Assembly (NCBI GenBank): GCA_964528315.1
Contig: CAZGRO010000020.1
Span: forward strand, 1-15,963
DNA length: 15,963 bases
From: JALHTG01 sp964528315
GTDB lineage: Archaea > Thermoproteota > Bathyarchaeia > 40CM-2-53-6 > JALHTG01
Direction: 5' to 3'
Each line of letters starts with the position of its first letter. The first letter of the stretch is position 1. Both the position numbers and the translations under genes were made by a program. The notes below the pieces were generated by a model. That model was given only the letters and a program-made list of their open reading frames with translations. It was not told the DNA's origin and did not search any database. Below are positions 1 through 7,303 of the stretch, piece by piece.

Positions 1-1151
1 GTTCTGGCGTCCATGCCGCCGACCTCGATCCATGTCGATGAGAAGAAGACGCATATAGTCATCATCAGTCCGGCATAGACCACGGCGCGCACCGGATCCT
101 GCATCACATTCTCAAGGTTTCTCGGAGAAACAACATAGTATGCGAGACCACGAACTGGTTCGTATCTCTGGCCGGAGGCTTGAAATACGCCTAGGAGGTT
201 CAGCCAGAAGTTTGTTCCAGCCTGATTGTATCTTGACCAGATGAGTTGACTTATGAAGTAGATGTTTCCGAACAAGGCAGCCGTAAATATCACGGGTATG
301 TTGGACACGTATAGGAGCTTTATCGGGAATCTTCCTCGGAACCCTCTGAATCTCGCGTGTGAGACTGGAACCTCAACCCTTAGACCATCAATGTAGATGA
401 TGATGACAAAGACCAGGATTGTTGTCAGAAAACCGATCAGATCGGGCAGTCCTTCAGGCCGGTGAACCATGTTCCAGATGGTTGGAGAGGACCCAATTGA
501 CTGTGCGAATGCGATAACTGCGCCCAAGAACTTCTTGTCGCTCATTGGCCCCATAGGCGCAAATGATTCCCACAGTATTCTCTGAGCCACCCCTGCTACA
601 ATGAAGAGACTGATTCCGCTTCCAAGTCCCCAACCCTTCTGAAGTAACTCGTCAAGTAGCATCAGTATGATTCCAGCGCTCACGAGCTGAAGCGCTATTA
701 CAAATCCTGTCTGAGGAGTGATTTTTGCTCCGAAGGCCCCTGCGAGCATGTATGCCCCAACCTGGAAGAGATACATTACTATTGACAAGACTTTGCTGGC
801 GGTTGTGAACATTGATCTATCTTGGGGATTTGTGAAATCGACCTTTATCATCTGGGATCCTGCGAGGACTTGAAGTATCAGGCCTGCGGTCACTATTGGG
901 CCGATCCCAAGCTCCATCAGAGTGCCTCGTTCTGAGGCGAAGATGACCCGCATAGCGCTGAACGGGTCCTCGGCACCTCTTCCTCCAACACCGTACAACG
1001 GAATCTCCGTCATGATCAAATAGCCTATTAGGACCATTCCGGTCCAGAACAGTTTCTCGTTGAAGGAGACTTTGCGTTCTGGGGAAGATACCGTCGGGAT
1101 AAATCTTGCCAGCGGTTGGAAGATTTCAACAAAACGGACCAGGTCTGTCAC
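1..1151 (-). CDS. secY: Preprotein translocase subunit SecY (C-terminus cut by window edge)
   Basis: Channel-forming subunit of the SecYE-beta translocon in the cytoplasmic membrane. The reading frame is open to the left edge and gives about 383 residues, roughly the first four fifths of the 460-490 residues usual in archaea. It begins MTDLVRFVEIFQPLARFIP, shows the plug/TM2 segment GIGPIVTAGLILQ (about residues 81-93), and the last visible stretch contains STWIEVGGMDAR, typical of the cytosolic loop before the last transmembrane helices. Many hydrophobic helices are evident. The start is GTG at 1151-1149, directly after the uL15 stop codon TAG (1154-1152), so no earlier start is possible and translation is probably coupled to uL15. 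It is the usual last gene of the archaeal spc cluster. Identification is secure; only the missing end cannot be judged. Confidence 0.97.
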   Translation of the reverse strand, partial: MTDLVRFVEIFQPLARFIPTVSSPERKVSFNEKLFWTGMVLIGYLIMTEIPLYGVGGRGAEDPFSAMRVIFASERGTLMELGIGPIVTAGLILQVLAGSQMIKVDFTNPQDRSMFTTASKVLSIVMYLFQVGAYMLAGAFGAKITPQTGFVIALQLVSAGIILMLLDELLQKGWGLGSGISLFIVAGVAQRILWESFAPMGPMSDKKFLGAVIAFAQSIGSSPTIWNMVHRPEGLPDLIGFLTTILVFVIIIYIDGLRVEVPVSHARFRGFRGRFPIKLLYVSNIPVIFTAALFGNIYFISQLIWSRYNQAGTNFWLNLLGVFQASGQRYEPVRGLAYYVVSPRNLENVMQDPVRAVVYAGLMMTICVFFSSTWIEVGGMDAR

Positions 1152-1607
1152 CTACTTGGGGAGCAGTATCTTGCCCCCCGCCTCCTCAATCTTCCTCATA
1201 GCAGACTTCGATGCCTTAGCGACCTTCACAGTGATAGGCTCTTTGAGAACTCCCCCTCCGAGCAACTTCTCATAGCCTAGCTGCGACAGATCGATCAACG
1301 GCAGTTCTGCCTTTGATTTCTCTTCAGGAGATGCTGAGGTGAGGCGTAACAGATCTTTCACGTTTATGGTCCTGATTTCTCTGGCCGAGTGACTCTTGAA
1401 GCCGTGTTTGCTTATGTCGATTCCTTCGGCCACTAGTTTGGTCCTTTTGTGAGCCAACGCTCCGGCTGATCCGTGGCCACCCTGCATGCCGCTATCCCTA
1501 TGCTGCCCTGAGACTCCCCAACCATGAGTTCTGGATCCCCGCAGCCTCCTTACCTTCCTGAACCTAGTTGGCAAGCTTAGTATCACCATTGGGGAGTGTT
1601 TGCTCAT
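1152..1607 (-). CDS. rpl15: Large-subunit ribosomal protein uL15 (L15)
   Basis: Structural protein of the large ribosomal subunit. The glycine-rich N-terminal arm that threads into 23S rRNA is clear: RLRGSRTHGWGVSGQHRDSG at about residues 22-41, followed by MQGGHGSAG. Length is 151 aa from ATG 1607, close to the archaeal norm of about 145. Neither that ATG nor the in-frame ATG at 1589 (residue 7) has a visible ribosome binding site. The TATA-like box at 1623-1630 would place the transcript start near 1601, inside the longer version, so 1589 is a serious alternative start (145 aa). It is followed without a gap by secY and preceded by a 113-nt gap after uL30, the largest gap downstream of uL22. 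Confidence 0.96.
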   Translation of the reverse strand: MSKHSPMVILSLPTRFRKVRRLRGSRTHGWGVSGQHRDSGMQGGHGSAGALAHKRTKLVAEGIDISKHGFKSHSAREIRTINVKDLLRLTSASPEEKSKAELPLIDLSQLGYEKLLGGGVLKEPITVKVAKASKSAMRKIEEAGGKILLPK

Positions 1608-1622
1608 TGTTCAGGTGTGGTT

Positions 1623-1630
1623 AATTTAAA
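1623..1630 (-). promoter_or_regulatory. Probable archaeal TATA box upstream of uL15-secY
   Basis: On the minus strand the sequence reads CCAAACGTTTAAATTAACC. TTTAAATT fits an archaeal TATA box, and the A-rich CCAAAC just upstream resembles a TFB recognition element. Spacing predicts transcription beginning near 1601, next to the two candidate uL15 starts. It lies in the only sizeable gap of the spc part, so uL15-secY may have its own promoter in addition to read-through. This is inference from sequence only. Confidence 0.45.
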
Positions 1631-1688
1631 CGTTTGGCAGATCTCGGACATGTTTCATGTTTCAGAGAATTCGAATTTCCGATTTCAA

Positions 1689-1710
1689 GAACAGGCTGTT
1701 TGATCTGTTC
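1689..1710. repeat. Inverted repeat in the uL30-uL15 gap
   Basis: GAACAG at 1689-1694 and CTGTTC at 1705-1710 are perfect 6-bp inverted copies separated by 10 nt. They lie 11 nt beyond the uL30 stop codon on the minus strand. They could form a weak hairpin in the transcript or be a protein-binding dyad. No T-rich tract follows on the minus strand, so a standard archaeal terminator is not supported. Confidence 0.3.
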
Positions 1711-1720
1711 CCTATCCCGG

Positions 1721-2278
1721 TCAGATCATCCGAGAAACCAATTGAGATATCTCGACGCCCCTGTAGCCAAGTTCCCCTCCCTCGGCAAAGCCTCTCTTTG
1801 TAGGGCCCTTAAACCCGCCTTTCGGTGGGTGAAGGCGGAAAACCATTGGGAGACCTGCTTCGCGCAACTTGCCAAGTGGGATCTCGGTCTTCTCCATCGC
1901 CTCAGCCAGCTTCTCCAGTGAGGCCACCTGAAGACTTTCCTTTAGATACTTGGCAGTGATCTCTTTGACGCTAGTTGGCCGGCATCGTTCTTCTAGCAGC
2001 GTTGCGAGTGTTTTCTTTTCGATTTCCCCCCAGGTGACGTAGTCTTTCACCTTTCGAAGCATCCCCAGTATGCTGGGCTCACTGTAAAGCACTGCGGCGT
2101 TGTATTTTCGGGGCATGTGTAGCATCCCAAGCGTAGCTTCTACGTCGCCAGCAACTCCGGCCTGTCCACGAATCCTCACAGCGATTACGCATTTTCTGTC
2201 AGGGAACTCTGCGGATGGCTTTTCCGTAACCTTTGCTTTCGGGGCCTTTTTTTCGCGGTGCTTTCTCTTCTGGCTCAA
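1721..2278 (-). CDS. rpl30: Large-subunit ribosomal protein uL30 (L30)
   Basis: Protein of the large subunit. The core begins around residue 30 with CVIAVRIRGQAGVAGDVEATL, the archaeal L30 signature, and the end has the basic segment HPPKGGFKGPTKRGF. The frame stays open upstream to a TTG at 2383, but that version would overlap uS5 by 98 nt. The TTG at 2278, 7 nt after the uS5 stop, with AGGT 9 nt upstream, gives 185 aa and is preferred. Even so the protein carries a Lys/Arg/Glu-rich N-terminal extension of about 28 residues before the core, making it longer than the usual 150-160 aa. No ATG is available near the core, and the internal GTG would remove the first beta strand. Confidence 0.92.
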   Translation of the reverse strand: MSQKRKHREKKAPKAKVTEKPSAEFPDRKCVIAVRIRGQAGVAGDVEATLGMLHMPRKYNAAVLYSEPSILGMLRKVKDYVTWGEIEKKTLATLLEERCRPTSVKEITAKYLKESLQVASLEKLAEAMEKTEIPLGKLREAGLPMVFRLHPPKGGFKGPTKRGFAEGGELGYRGVEISQLVSRMI

Positions 2279-2285
2279 CTCTTGT

Positions 2286-2927
2286 CTACCTGACCCAATC
2301 GCTAGGAGTAATGACGCGATAGGTGGTGCGGAGTGCGTCGTATACGGCGTAGCCTGTAGATGAGGAAGTTGATGTTGATCCAAAGCTTCTTGTCCAGCAA
2401 TCTTTCACGCCGGCAAGCCTTAGAACGACCTTCGGTATTTCTCCTGCAACTAGCCCTAGGCCTCTTGGGCCAGGGATGATTTCAACTGCGACGCTTCCGC
2501 ATTTTCCTCTGACCTTGAAGGGGAGAGAATGGGATTGATTGCAGGCACACTCCCAGCTTCCACAACCCCTCCGCACGGGGATTGTGTTAAGCTTTGCTTG
2601 GACGGTGGCTTTGTCTATGGCGATTCTAACCTGCTTCGCTTTTCCATCACCGATGCCTACATAGCCCTCTCCGTTCCCCACAACGACGACCGCTCTAAAC
2701 CGGGATTTTTCTCCTGCATCTGTCTGCTTTTGAACAAACCCTATCTCAAGCACTTCATGTTGCAGATTGGGAAGAAGAGCGTCCACAATCTGATGCTCCA
2801 TTATCTTCAGGCCTTGAGTGAACACGTCGTTGATGGAGACGATGCTTCCTTCCTGCACCATCTTCCCAAGCTTGGTCTTGGGGATCCAGCCAATGTCAGT
2901 GCTTCGGCGCTCTTCGGGCTTTGTCAC
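2286..2927 (-). CDS. rps5: Small-subunit ribosomal protein uS5 (S5)
   Basis: Small-subunit protein at the decoding-site/mRNA-entry side, involved in fidelity. It has 213 aa, normal for archaea. The N-terminal S5 RNA-binding fold runs from about residue 55 to 120 (FRAVVVVGNGEGYVGIGDGK), then the archaeal Cys cluster RRGCGSWECAC (119-129), then the C-terminal domain with KCGSVAVEIIPGPRGLGLV. The start is GTG at 2927, sharing GTGA with the uL18 stop, which indicates translational coupling. The C-terminal serine/threonine run STSTSSSTG is slightly low-complexity but lies in the usual position. Confidence 0.97.
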   Translation of the reverse strand: MTKPEERRSTDIGWIPKTKLGKMVQEGSIVSINDVFTQGLKIMEHQIVDALLPNLQHEVLEIGFVQKQTDAGEKSRFRAVVVVGNGEGYVGIGDGKAKQVRIAIDKATVQAKLNTIPVRRGCGSWECACNQSHSLPFKVRGKCGSVAVEIIPGPRGLGLVAGEIPKVVLRLAGVKDCWTRSFGSTSTSSSTGYAVYDALRTTYRVITPSDWVR

Positions 2928-3538
2928 TTCTTATCACTCTTCTTCAGGGGTTTCTTCTCTGGACCTGCGATCTTTTCTCTTGTCTTCTCGAAGGATGAGG
3001 GGATATCTTCTGGGGTCAACTTCTTTGAAAGGTATCTGGAGAACTGTGCCTTGTATCTCTCTGCGTCGGGAGATAGCTGTTTTGCGTAAGCTGCTATGTG
3101 TTCTCCTTTGATCCTTGAGTCTTCTGGCGTAATTTCTTTCTTGTGTGGAATTTCGATGCCAGCATCAACTGCACCCTTAAGTGCACTGAAGATTCGGGCT
3201 CCCTTGGTGACTCTTTGGACACCGATATCCAGTATTGCATTTTGGATTCCTTTTTCGAGGGCTCGAGATCCCGCGAGTATTCCTGTGAGATAGGCTGCTG
3301 GAAGGTTACCTCCTCCGTATTTCCAGTTGAATTTCTCTAGTTCTGTGGATTTTGCTGATGCCAGTGTCTGGTCTCCTTCTATTCTAGCTTGGATGAACTG
3401 GACGGTGGTATGCTTGCTAGAAGTTCTTACGACCATTCTCGGGATACCTGAGACGACTGAGGCTGCTCTCTTGTTGTAGTTCGTTCTGAGTTCCCTTCTT
3501 CTACGATGGGGCATGCTGTATGTGGGTTTTTGGACCAA
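2924..3538 (-). CDS. rpl18: Large-subunit ribosomal protein uL18 (L18)
   Basis: Binds 5S rRNA in the central protuberance of the large subunit. The archaeal/eukaryotic form is clear: RRRRELRTNYNKR near the N-terminus, AAYLTGILAGSRALEKG in the middle and a long basic C-terminal arm ending EKKPLKKSDKK, 204 aa in all. The start is TTG at 3538 because a perfect GGAGGT lies 7 nt upstream, overlapping the eL19 stop. The in-frame ATG at residue 9 has no such site. The 3' end overlaps uS5 by 4 nt. Confidence 0.97.
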   Translation of the reverse strand: MVQKPTYSMPHRRRRELRTNYNKRAASVVSGIPRMVVRTSSKHTTVQFIQARIEGDQTLASAKSTELEKFNWKYGGGNLPAAYLTGILAGSRALEKGIQNAILDIGVQRVTKGARIFSALKGAVDAGIEIPHKKEITPEDSRIKGEHIAAYAKQLSPDAERYKAQFSRYLSKKLTPEDIPSSFEKTREKIAGPEKKPLKKSDKK

Positions 3539-3543
3539 GGGTG

Positions 3544-3984
3544 TTACCTCCTCCTCGCCAACTGGCGGGCTTCAATGTATTCATTCAAGTGACGTGCGCT
3601 CCTGAAGGCGCCTCCCTTCGCCATGAGGCTCAGTCTTCTGTAAGAGGATTGTTCGATCATTCTGGTGTCTCTGAGCTCTCTCAGTCGCCTTCTGATTGAT
3701 CTAATTCGTGAGATCCAGGTTTCTCCAGAAGTCCTCACTCCTCTTCTGCCGCCCGGGCCTGTCCTTCTTCCCAGAATTCTCTTGTGACGAAGAACTCTTC
3801 TTCTTCCCTGACTTGTGCCCAATTCAGGCATTGCCCGGATTACTCCTTCGTGGATGAGCCTTCTGACATCTCCTCTCGTAATTGCAGAGCTGACTTTCTC
3901 AGCTTCCTCAGGATCTATCCAGACCCTGTTGCGACCGACCTTAAGAATTTCCGAGGCGAGTCTTCTTTGATTTCTCAGGTTCAA
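3544..3984 (-). CDS. rpl19e: Large-subunit ribosomal protein eL19 (L19e)
   Basis: Archaeal/eukaryotic-specific large-subunit protein. The diagnostic N-terminus MNLRNQRRLASEILKVG is followed by RVWIDPEEAEKVSSAITRGD and the basic stretch GRRTGPGGRRGVRT; 146 aa is normal. The start is TTG at 3984, overlapping the eL32 stop (TTGA), with GGAG 8 nt upstream. It is followed after 5 nt by uL18. There is no bacterial homologue, so this gene alone supports an archaeal origin for the window. Confidence 0.97.
   Translation of the reverse strand: MNLRNQRRLASEILKVGRNRVWIDPEEAEKVSSAITRGDVRRLIHEGVIRAMPELGTSQGRRRVLRHKRILGRRTGPGGRRGVRTSGETWISRIRSIRRRLRELRDTRMIEQSSYRRLSLMAKGGAFRSARHLNEYIEARQLARRR
3546..3551 (-). 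promoter_or_regulatory. Ribosome binding site that fixes the TTG start of uL18
   Basis: GGAGGT on the minus strand, overlapping the stop codon of eL19 and 7 nt before TTG 3538. This is the strongest Shine-Dalgarno match in the spc part and is good evidence that TTG is a genuine start codon here. Confidence 0.8.
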
Positions 3985-4475
3985 CTCTCTTTCTCCTCAG
4001 GCTCTGATGATTCCTGAGTCACTTCCGGCTGCTCTGGCTCTTTCTCAGGCTCTCTCGGCTCGGCTTCCCGCGGTTTCTCTTGAGCTGTTTCTTCTCTTCT
4101 GGATATGCCTGGATTCAAGACCCTGATTTGCAATTCTCTTGCGCGGTCAAGAATGGCTACTCGCTTCTTTTCTCCGACTGTGTGTCCGATTCTAACCGCG
4201 AAGTTCTTGGGATCGACTTTCTCCAGGTCAGCAGTTCTGTGAACCACTTTTTCTCTCACGCCGGAGGGGTGCAGGTGGCGTAAATTCTCAGCAGTCTTGT
4301 AGCCGACTGAGACGGATTTTGGCCATCCCCGTTGTCTTCGTCTCATTTTGTTTGTTACGCCTGTGGGTTTGCGCCAACTCTCGCCTATCCTCTTGTAGCG
4401 CCATGATTCTTGTCGCACGATTTTCGGTATGCGATCCTTGAGTTTCTTTCTCTCTGCTGCCTTGGTGTTCTTCAC
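3981..4475 (-). CDS. rpl32e: Large-subunit ribosomal protein eL32 (L32e) with acidic tail
   Basis: Archaeal/eukaryotic-specific large-subunit protein. The core (about residues 17-122) shows FVRQ-type motif RQESWRYKRIGESWRKPTG, then GWPKSVSVGYK, LHPSGVREKVVH and the closing RELQIRVLNP. Unusually, about 40 more residues follow (125-164), almost entirely Glu, Pro, Lys, Gln and Ser, making 164 aa instead of roughly 130. This tail is in frame with no stop or shift and ends at the overlap with eL19, so it appears real. The start is GTG at 4475, sharing GTGA with the uL6 stop. Confidence 0.96.
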   Translation of the reverse strand: MKNTKAAERKKLKDRIPKIVRQESWRYKRIGESWRKPTGVTNKMRRRQRGWPKSVSVGYKTAENLRHLHPSGVREKVVHRTADLEKVDPKNFAVRIGHTVGEKKRVAILDRARELQIRVLNPGISRREETAQEKPREAEPREPEKEPEQPEVTQESSEPEEKES

Positions 4476-5026
4476 TTCTTGCTCGCCAACCCCTTCTCAA
4501 ACACGTAGATGCCGTCAAGAAAGACCCGTTGGTCCTTTTCTCGGATGGTTGTTGTTTCTTGGATGTTGCTCGCGGTCTGGCTAACATCCTCCAAGGATTT
4601 GCCTTCAACCCTTACCTCATCGCCTTGGACTTTGACTGAAACATCACCCACTATTGAGGCAAAACGCGGGGTCTTCTCTCCAGAAAAGTTCTCAATTGAC
4701 ACCTTCTTCTCTTTCTCAAGTACCTTGACTGTGACCGGAAAATGAGCGTAGACGACTCTCAATTTATACACGAAGCCTTTTGATGTCCCTTCGATCATGT
4801 TGTTTATGTGTGCGGCAGCCGTGCCCACCATAGCCCTGTCCTGCTTCCTTGTTCCTCTTGCACGCACTGTGACCTTCCCGTCTCCTGATTCGAGTTGGAC
4901 GGGCATGTGTGAAAGATCTCTGTTGATTGTTCCTTTGGGGCCTGTCACCGTCACCTTTCCTGCGTCTATCTGAACTTGGATCCCTTGGGGGATCTGGATG
5001 AGTCTTTCCGAGAGCTCTATTGCCAT
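4472..5026 (-). CDS. rpl6: Large-subunit ribosomal protein uL6 (L6)
   Basis: Large-subunit protein near the factor-binding centre, built from two similar alpha/beta domains (about residues 8-85 and 88-175). The first contains VTVTGPKGTINRDLSH, the second FPVTVKVLEKEKKVSIENFSG. Length 184 aa matches archaeal L6. The start is ATG at 5026 with GGTGAT only 3 nt upstream, in a 12-nt gap after uS8. The stop overlaps the eL32 start. No anomalies seen. Confidence 0.97.
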   Translation of the reverse strand: MAIELSERLIQIPQGIQVQIDAGKVTVTGPKGTINRDLSHMPVQLESGDGKVTVRARGTRKQDRAMVGTAAAHINNMIEGTSKGFVYKLRVVYAHFPVTVKVLEKEKKVSIENFSGEKTPRFASIVGDVSVKVQGDEVRVEGKSLEDVSQTASNIQETTTIREKDQRVFLDGIYVFEKGLASKK

Positions 5027-5038
5027 GCTATCACCGCT

Positions 5039-5431
5039 TCAGTAGACATATGCCAGAAGTTTTCCGCCAGTTCGGAGTTCGGTGGCCTCCTTGTGCGATA
5101 CTACTCCCCTCGGAGTAGAAAGAATCAGTACACCCACCTCTCTTGACGGCAGGTATCTCTCCTCGAATGTCTCAATCTCTGAGAGTCCCACTGAGAAGTT
5201 TGGTTTTATTACTCCACATTTGTTGATTCTGCCTAACAATTGAATCTTGAATTTGCCTGACCTTCCATCATCGACAAACTCGAATTCTCCCAGGTATCCG
5301 TTCTTCTGCATCACCCGCAATACTTGTCCAAGTAGTTTTGATGCTGGCTGTACAACACATTCATGCTTGTATCTGCCTTCATTGTTGAAGATTGTTGAGA
5401 GAGCGTGTGCCAAGGGATCCATCAAAGTCAT
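5039..5431 (-). CDS. rps8: Small-subunit ribosomal protein uS8 (S8)
   Basis: Primary 16S rRNA-binding protein of the small-subunit platform. It starts MTLMDPLAHALSTIFNNEG and ends with the family signature STPRGVVSHKEATELRTGG around residues 105-123. 130 aa is the usual archaeal size. ATG 5431 has GAGG 7 nt upstream; the in-frame ATG at residue 4 (MDPLAHAL) matches how many homologues begin and cannot be excluded. It follows uS14 by 10 nt and precedes uL6. Confidence 0.97.
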   Translation of the reverse strand: MTLMDPLAHALSTIFNNEGRYKHECVVQPASKLLGQVLRVMQKNGYLGEFEFVDDGRSGKFKIQLLGRINKCGVIKPNFSVGLSEIETFEERYLPSREVGVLILSTPRGVVSHKEATELRTGGKLLAYVY

Positions 5432-5441
5432 TGTTGTCGCC

Positions 5442-5606
5442 TCAGGAATACTTCTTGAATCCTAGTTTTGGAGCGAGTTCTCTGAAGCACTGTCTGCACA
5501 GTTGTAGTCCATAGCTTCTGATCATCGCGTTTCGTTGACCGCATCTTCTGCATGGCTTGCTCCCTTTTCCGAACTTTCTCTGTTTGCTAGGCTTCTGTTT
5601 CGCCAA
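5442..5606 (-). CDS. rps14: Small-subunit ribosomal protein uS14 (S14), zinc-ribbon type
   Basis: Short 54-aa gene found by reading the gap between uL5 and uS8. The protein begins MAKQKPSKQRKFGKGS and ends KLGFKKYS. Four cysteines (19, 22, 37, 40) form two CxxC pairs, CRRC and CRQC, the zinc site of the short S14 form in archaea. It binds 16S rRNA in the small-subunit head. The start is TTG at 5606, with AGGTGA ending 5 nt upstream; it lies 20 nt inside the end of uL5 in another frame. A GTG three codons earlier is possible but would sit within that ribosome binding site. Confidence 0.95.
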   Translation of the reverse strand: MAKQKPSKQRKFGKGSKPCRRCGQRNAMIRSYGLQLCRQCFRELAPKLGFKKYS

Positions 5607-6156
5607 TAACCTCACCTTCTCTGGCTACGTTTACTTGCAGATTGCTCGCCGCGAAATCGATTGCCTCTTGTTTCGTTATGGCATGTTTCTTACCAATTGC
5701 TGAGGTTCTTCCGGCCCTTCTCTTGATTCGATAGCCTCTTCGCTCAAGGGTCACATTCACGTTCATACCAAATATCCCGATTTCTGGAACATACTTGGTT
5801 CCAGGTATGTCGATATGTTCTTTTACGCCGAAAGCGAAGTTGCCGTAGGCGTCGAAGCACGATTCGTTAAGCTTGTTGCCCACGGCTTCCATTGCACGTT
5901 TCAGGAAGGACTGAGATTCCTTTCCGCGTAACGTGACTATGCAGGATATAGGTTCCCCTTTCCTTATTCCCCAGTCCTTTATGGTTCTCCGCGCGTTTCT
6001 TGGGCAAGGGGTTTGTCCAGTTATTTGCTGAAGTACCTTCTTTGCTTTTTCTAGCGGGTCTCCAGACTTGCCGACGCCTATGTTGACTGTTACTTTCTCT
6101 ATTCTAATTTCACGCATTGGGTTCTCTTGAGTGTCTGATTCAAGTCCGGGCGTCAA
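5587..6156 (-). CDS. rpl5: Large-subunit ribosomal protein uL5 (L5)
   Basis: Binds 5S rRNA in the central protuberance and contacts P-site tRNA. Recognisable segments are NPMREIRIEKVTVNIGVGKS (about residues 12-31), a TPCPRNARRTIKDWGIRKGE stretch and YVPEIGIFGMNVNVTLERRG. 189 aa is slightly long: TTG 6156 adds 13 residues before the MREIRIEKV at which many homologues begin. Support for TTG is GGAG 9 nt upstream within the end of eS4; ATG at residue 14 remains an alternative. The end overlaps uS14 by 20 nt. Confidence 0.96.
   Translation of the reverse strand: MTPGLESDTQENPMREIRIEKVTVNIGVGKSGDPLEKAKKVLQQITGQTPCPRNARRTIKDWGIRKGEPISCIVTLRGKESQSFLKRAMEAVGNKLNESCFDAYGNFAFGVKEHIDIPGTKYVPEIGIFGMNVNVTLERRGYRIKRRAGRTSAIGKKHAITKQEAIDFAASNLQVNVAREGEVIGETEA
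5612..5617 (-). promoter_or_regulatory. Ribosome binding site for uS14
   Basis: AGGTGA on the minus strand, inside the end of the uL5 coding region and 5 nt before TTG 5606. It selects the TTG start giving MAKQKP, the usual kind of N-terminus for archaeal S14. Confidence 0.65.
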
Positions 6157-6160
6157 TTCC

Positions 6161-6913
6161 TCATGCTCCTGGAAGTTCTATCAATGGTGTTTGTTCGCCG
6201 ACCACGAACACGTAGTCGCTAATTGTTCGAAAGGCTTCTCCCTGTTGATCTCTGATCTCCACTTGGCCCGGCCTTGTGGCGTTTCCTGGCTCTATGCTGG
6301 AGATCTTTCCATGGCGTCCTGTGTTCTCGCCGGCAGTAACGATTGCGTATGCCCCTTCTGCAAGCTTCATCTCTTTCAGGATCTTCTGGCTTGGAATCTC
6401 GATCTGCAGTGAGGATCCTGTTGAGTATACGTCTTCTTTCGGGGAGGTTGGATTTTGCACCTTTACTAACATGCTTCTGCCGTCGTGAAGGCTTACTTGG
6501 ATGTGGCCATGTGCGACTGTTTTCTTGTCATTGACCTTGGAGATCTTGAATCCTTTCGAGTCGTCAGCTATTTCGATCAGATCAAATCGCTTTCCTTTGA
6601 CAGGGACGACTCGATATGCCTTCTTCGAGTCTGGAACCTCGATCACATCCATTAGACCGACAGGATATTTCCCGTCTCTCCTAAGTCGGCCATCCACCTT
6701 CACCTTGCTTTGCGAAAGTATGAGACTCGCCTCTCTCGCAGTTCCAGCAAGCTGCAGGTGATCTCTGAGAATCGTCAGTAGGGGAATGCACATGTTCCTT
6801 GGGTGGGGTCCGGGCCGCGGTCGGACCGTCCACTGGAATTCCTTGGTTTTTATGGGCCAGAAGCGGGGCGCCGGTTTCCGTTTCAGGTGTCTAGAGCCAC
6901 CTTTCCTTCCCAA
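6161..6913 (-). CDS. rps4e: Small-subunit ribosomal protein eS4 (S4e)
   Basis: Archaeal/eukaryotic small-subunit protein. The N-terminus GRKGGSRHLKRKPAPRFWPI is diagnostic. An S4-type RNA-binding segment spans about residues 42-95 (SQSKVKVDGRLRRDGKYPVG), a central domain follows, and a KOW motif lies at about 187-211 (GAYAIVTAGENTGRHGKISS). 250 aa is typical. The start is TTG at 6913, 2 nt after the uL24 stop, with GGTGAA about 6 nt upstream. uL5 starts 4 nt after its stop. Confidence 0.97.
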   Translation of the reverse strand: MGRKGGSRHLKRKPAPRFWPIKTKEFQWTVRPRPGPHPRNMCIPLLTILRDHLQLAGTAREASLILSQSKVKVDGRLRRDGKYPVGLMDVIEVPDSKKAYRVVPVKGKRFDLIEIADDSKGFKISKVNDKKTVAHGHIQVSLHDGRSMLVKVQNPTSPKEDVYSTGSSLQIEIPSQKILKEMKLAEGAYAIVTAGENTGRHGKISSIEPGNATRPGQVEIRDQQGEAFRTISDYVFVVGEQTPLIELPGA

Positions 6914-6915
6914 TC

Positions 6916-7293
6916 CTATTCACCCTCTTCTTTCTTCTCCGGTTCCTTTGCTGGAGTCTGGATCTTTGTTCCCTCCAGCATCTCGACACGCCACTTGTCT
7001 GAGAGGTTCAGGTTCGTAATCATGACCTTTGATGAGTGGACGGTTACAAGCGTAGAAGTGCCAGAGACCTTCTCCCGCGATAGCCCTTCGACGAAAAGCC
7101 TGGCTCGTTCTCTGTCGACGCGGTTCACTTTGCCTTCGATTCCCGTGAAATCTCCTCTCGCTATCTTGACGGTGTCTCCTTTTCTAACCGACAGTGATCT
7201 TCGGCCATATCTCTGTCTGAGCTCTGAGGAGAGGGACGCGGATATGCTCTTTTGTCGCACCTGATTTTTCGTACCGGACGGAGACAGTTTCAC
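6916..7293 (-). CDS. rpl24: Large-subunit ribosomal protein uL24 (L24)
   Basis: Large-subunit assembly protein near the exit tunnel. The KOW motif is clear at about residues 36-63 (VRKGDTVKIARGDFTGIEG). The archaeal N-terminal extension contains SASLSSELRQRYGRRSLSVR. 125 aa in all, with a short charged C-terminus AKEPEKKEEGE, the third protein here with an acidic end. The start is GTG at 7293 in a 10-nt gap after uL14; the purine-rich GGAAAGGCGAT precedes it. eS4 follows after 2 nt. Confidence 0.96.
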   Translation of the reverse strand: MKLSPSGTKNQVRQKSISASLSSELRQRYGRRSLSVRKGDTVKIARGDFTGIEGKVNRVDRERARLFVEGLSREKVSGTSTLVTVHSSKVMITNLNLSDKWRVEMLEGTKIQTPAKEPEKKEEGE

Positions 7294-7303
7294 ATCGCCT
7301 TTC

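Noticed and set aside
2279..2383. Longer uL30 start at TTG 2383
   Set aside because: Would overlap uS5 by 98 nt, adds residues with no family similarity, and a better placed TTG exists 7 nt after the uS5 stop.
2529..3089. 186-codon plus-strand frame opposite uS5 and uL18
   Set aside because: Antisense shadow; its hydrophobic, Cys-rich look follows from the reverse complement of basic ribosomal codons.
4288..4608. 106-codon minus-strand frame across the eL32-uL6 junction
   Set aside because: Overlaps both genes in another frame; no recognisable protein, and eL32 and uL6 are certain.
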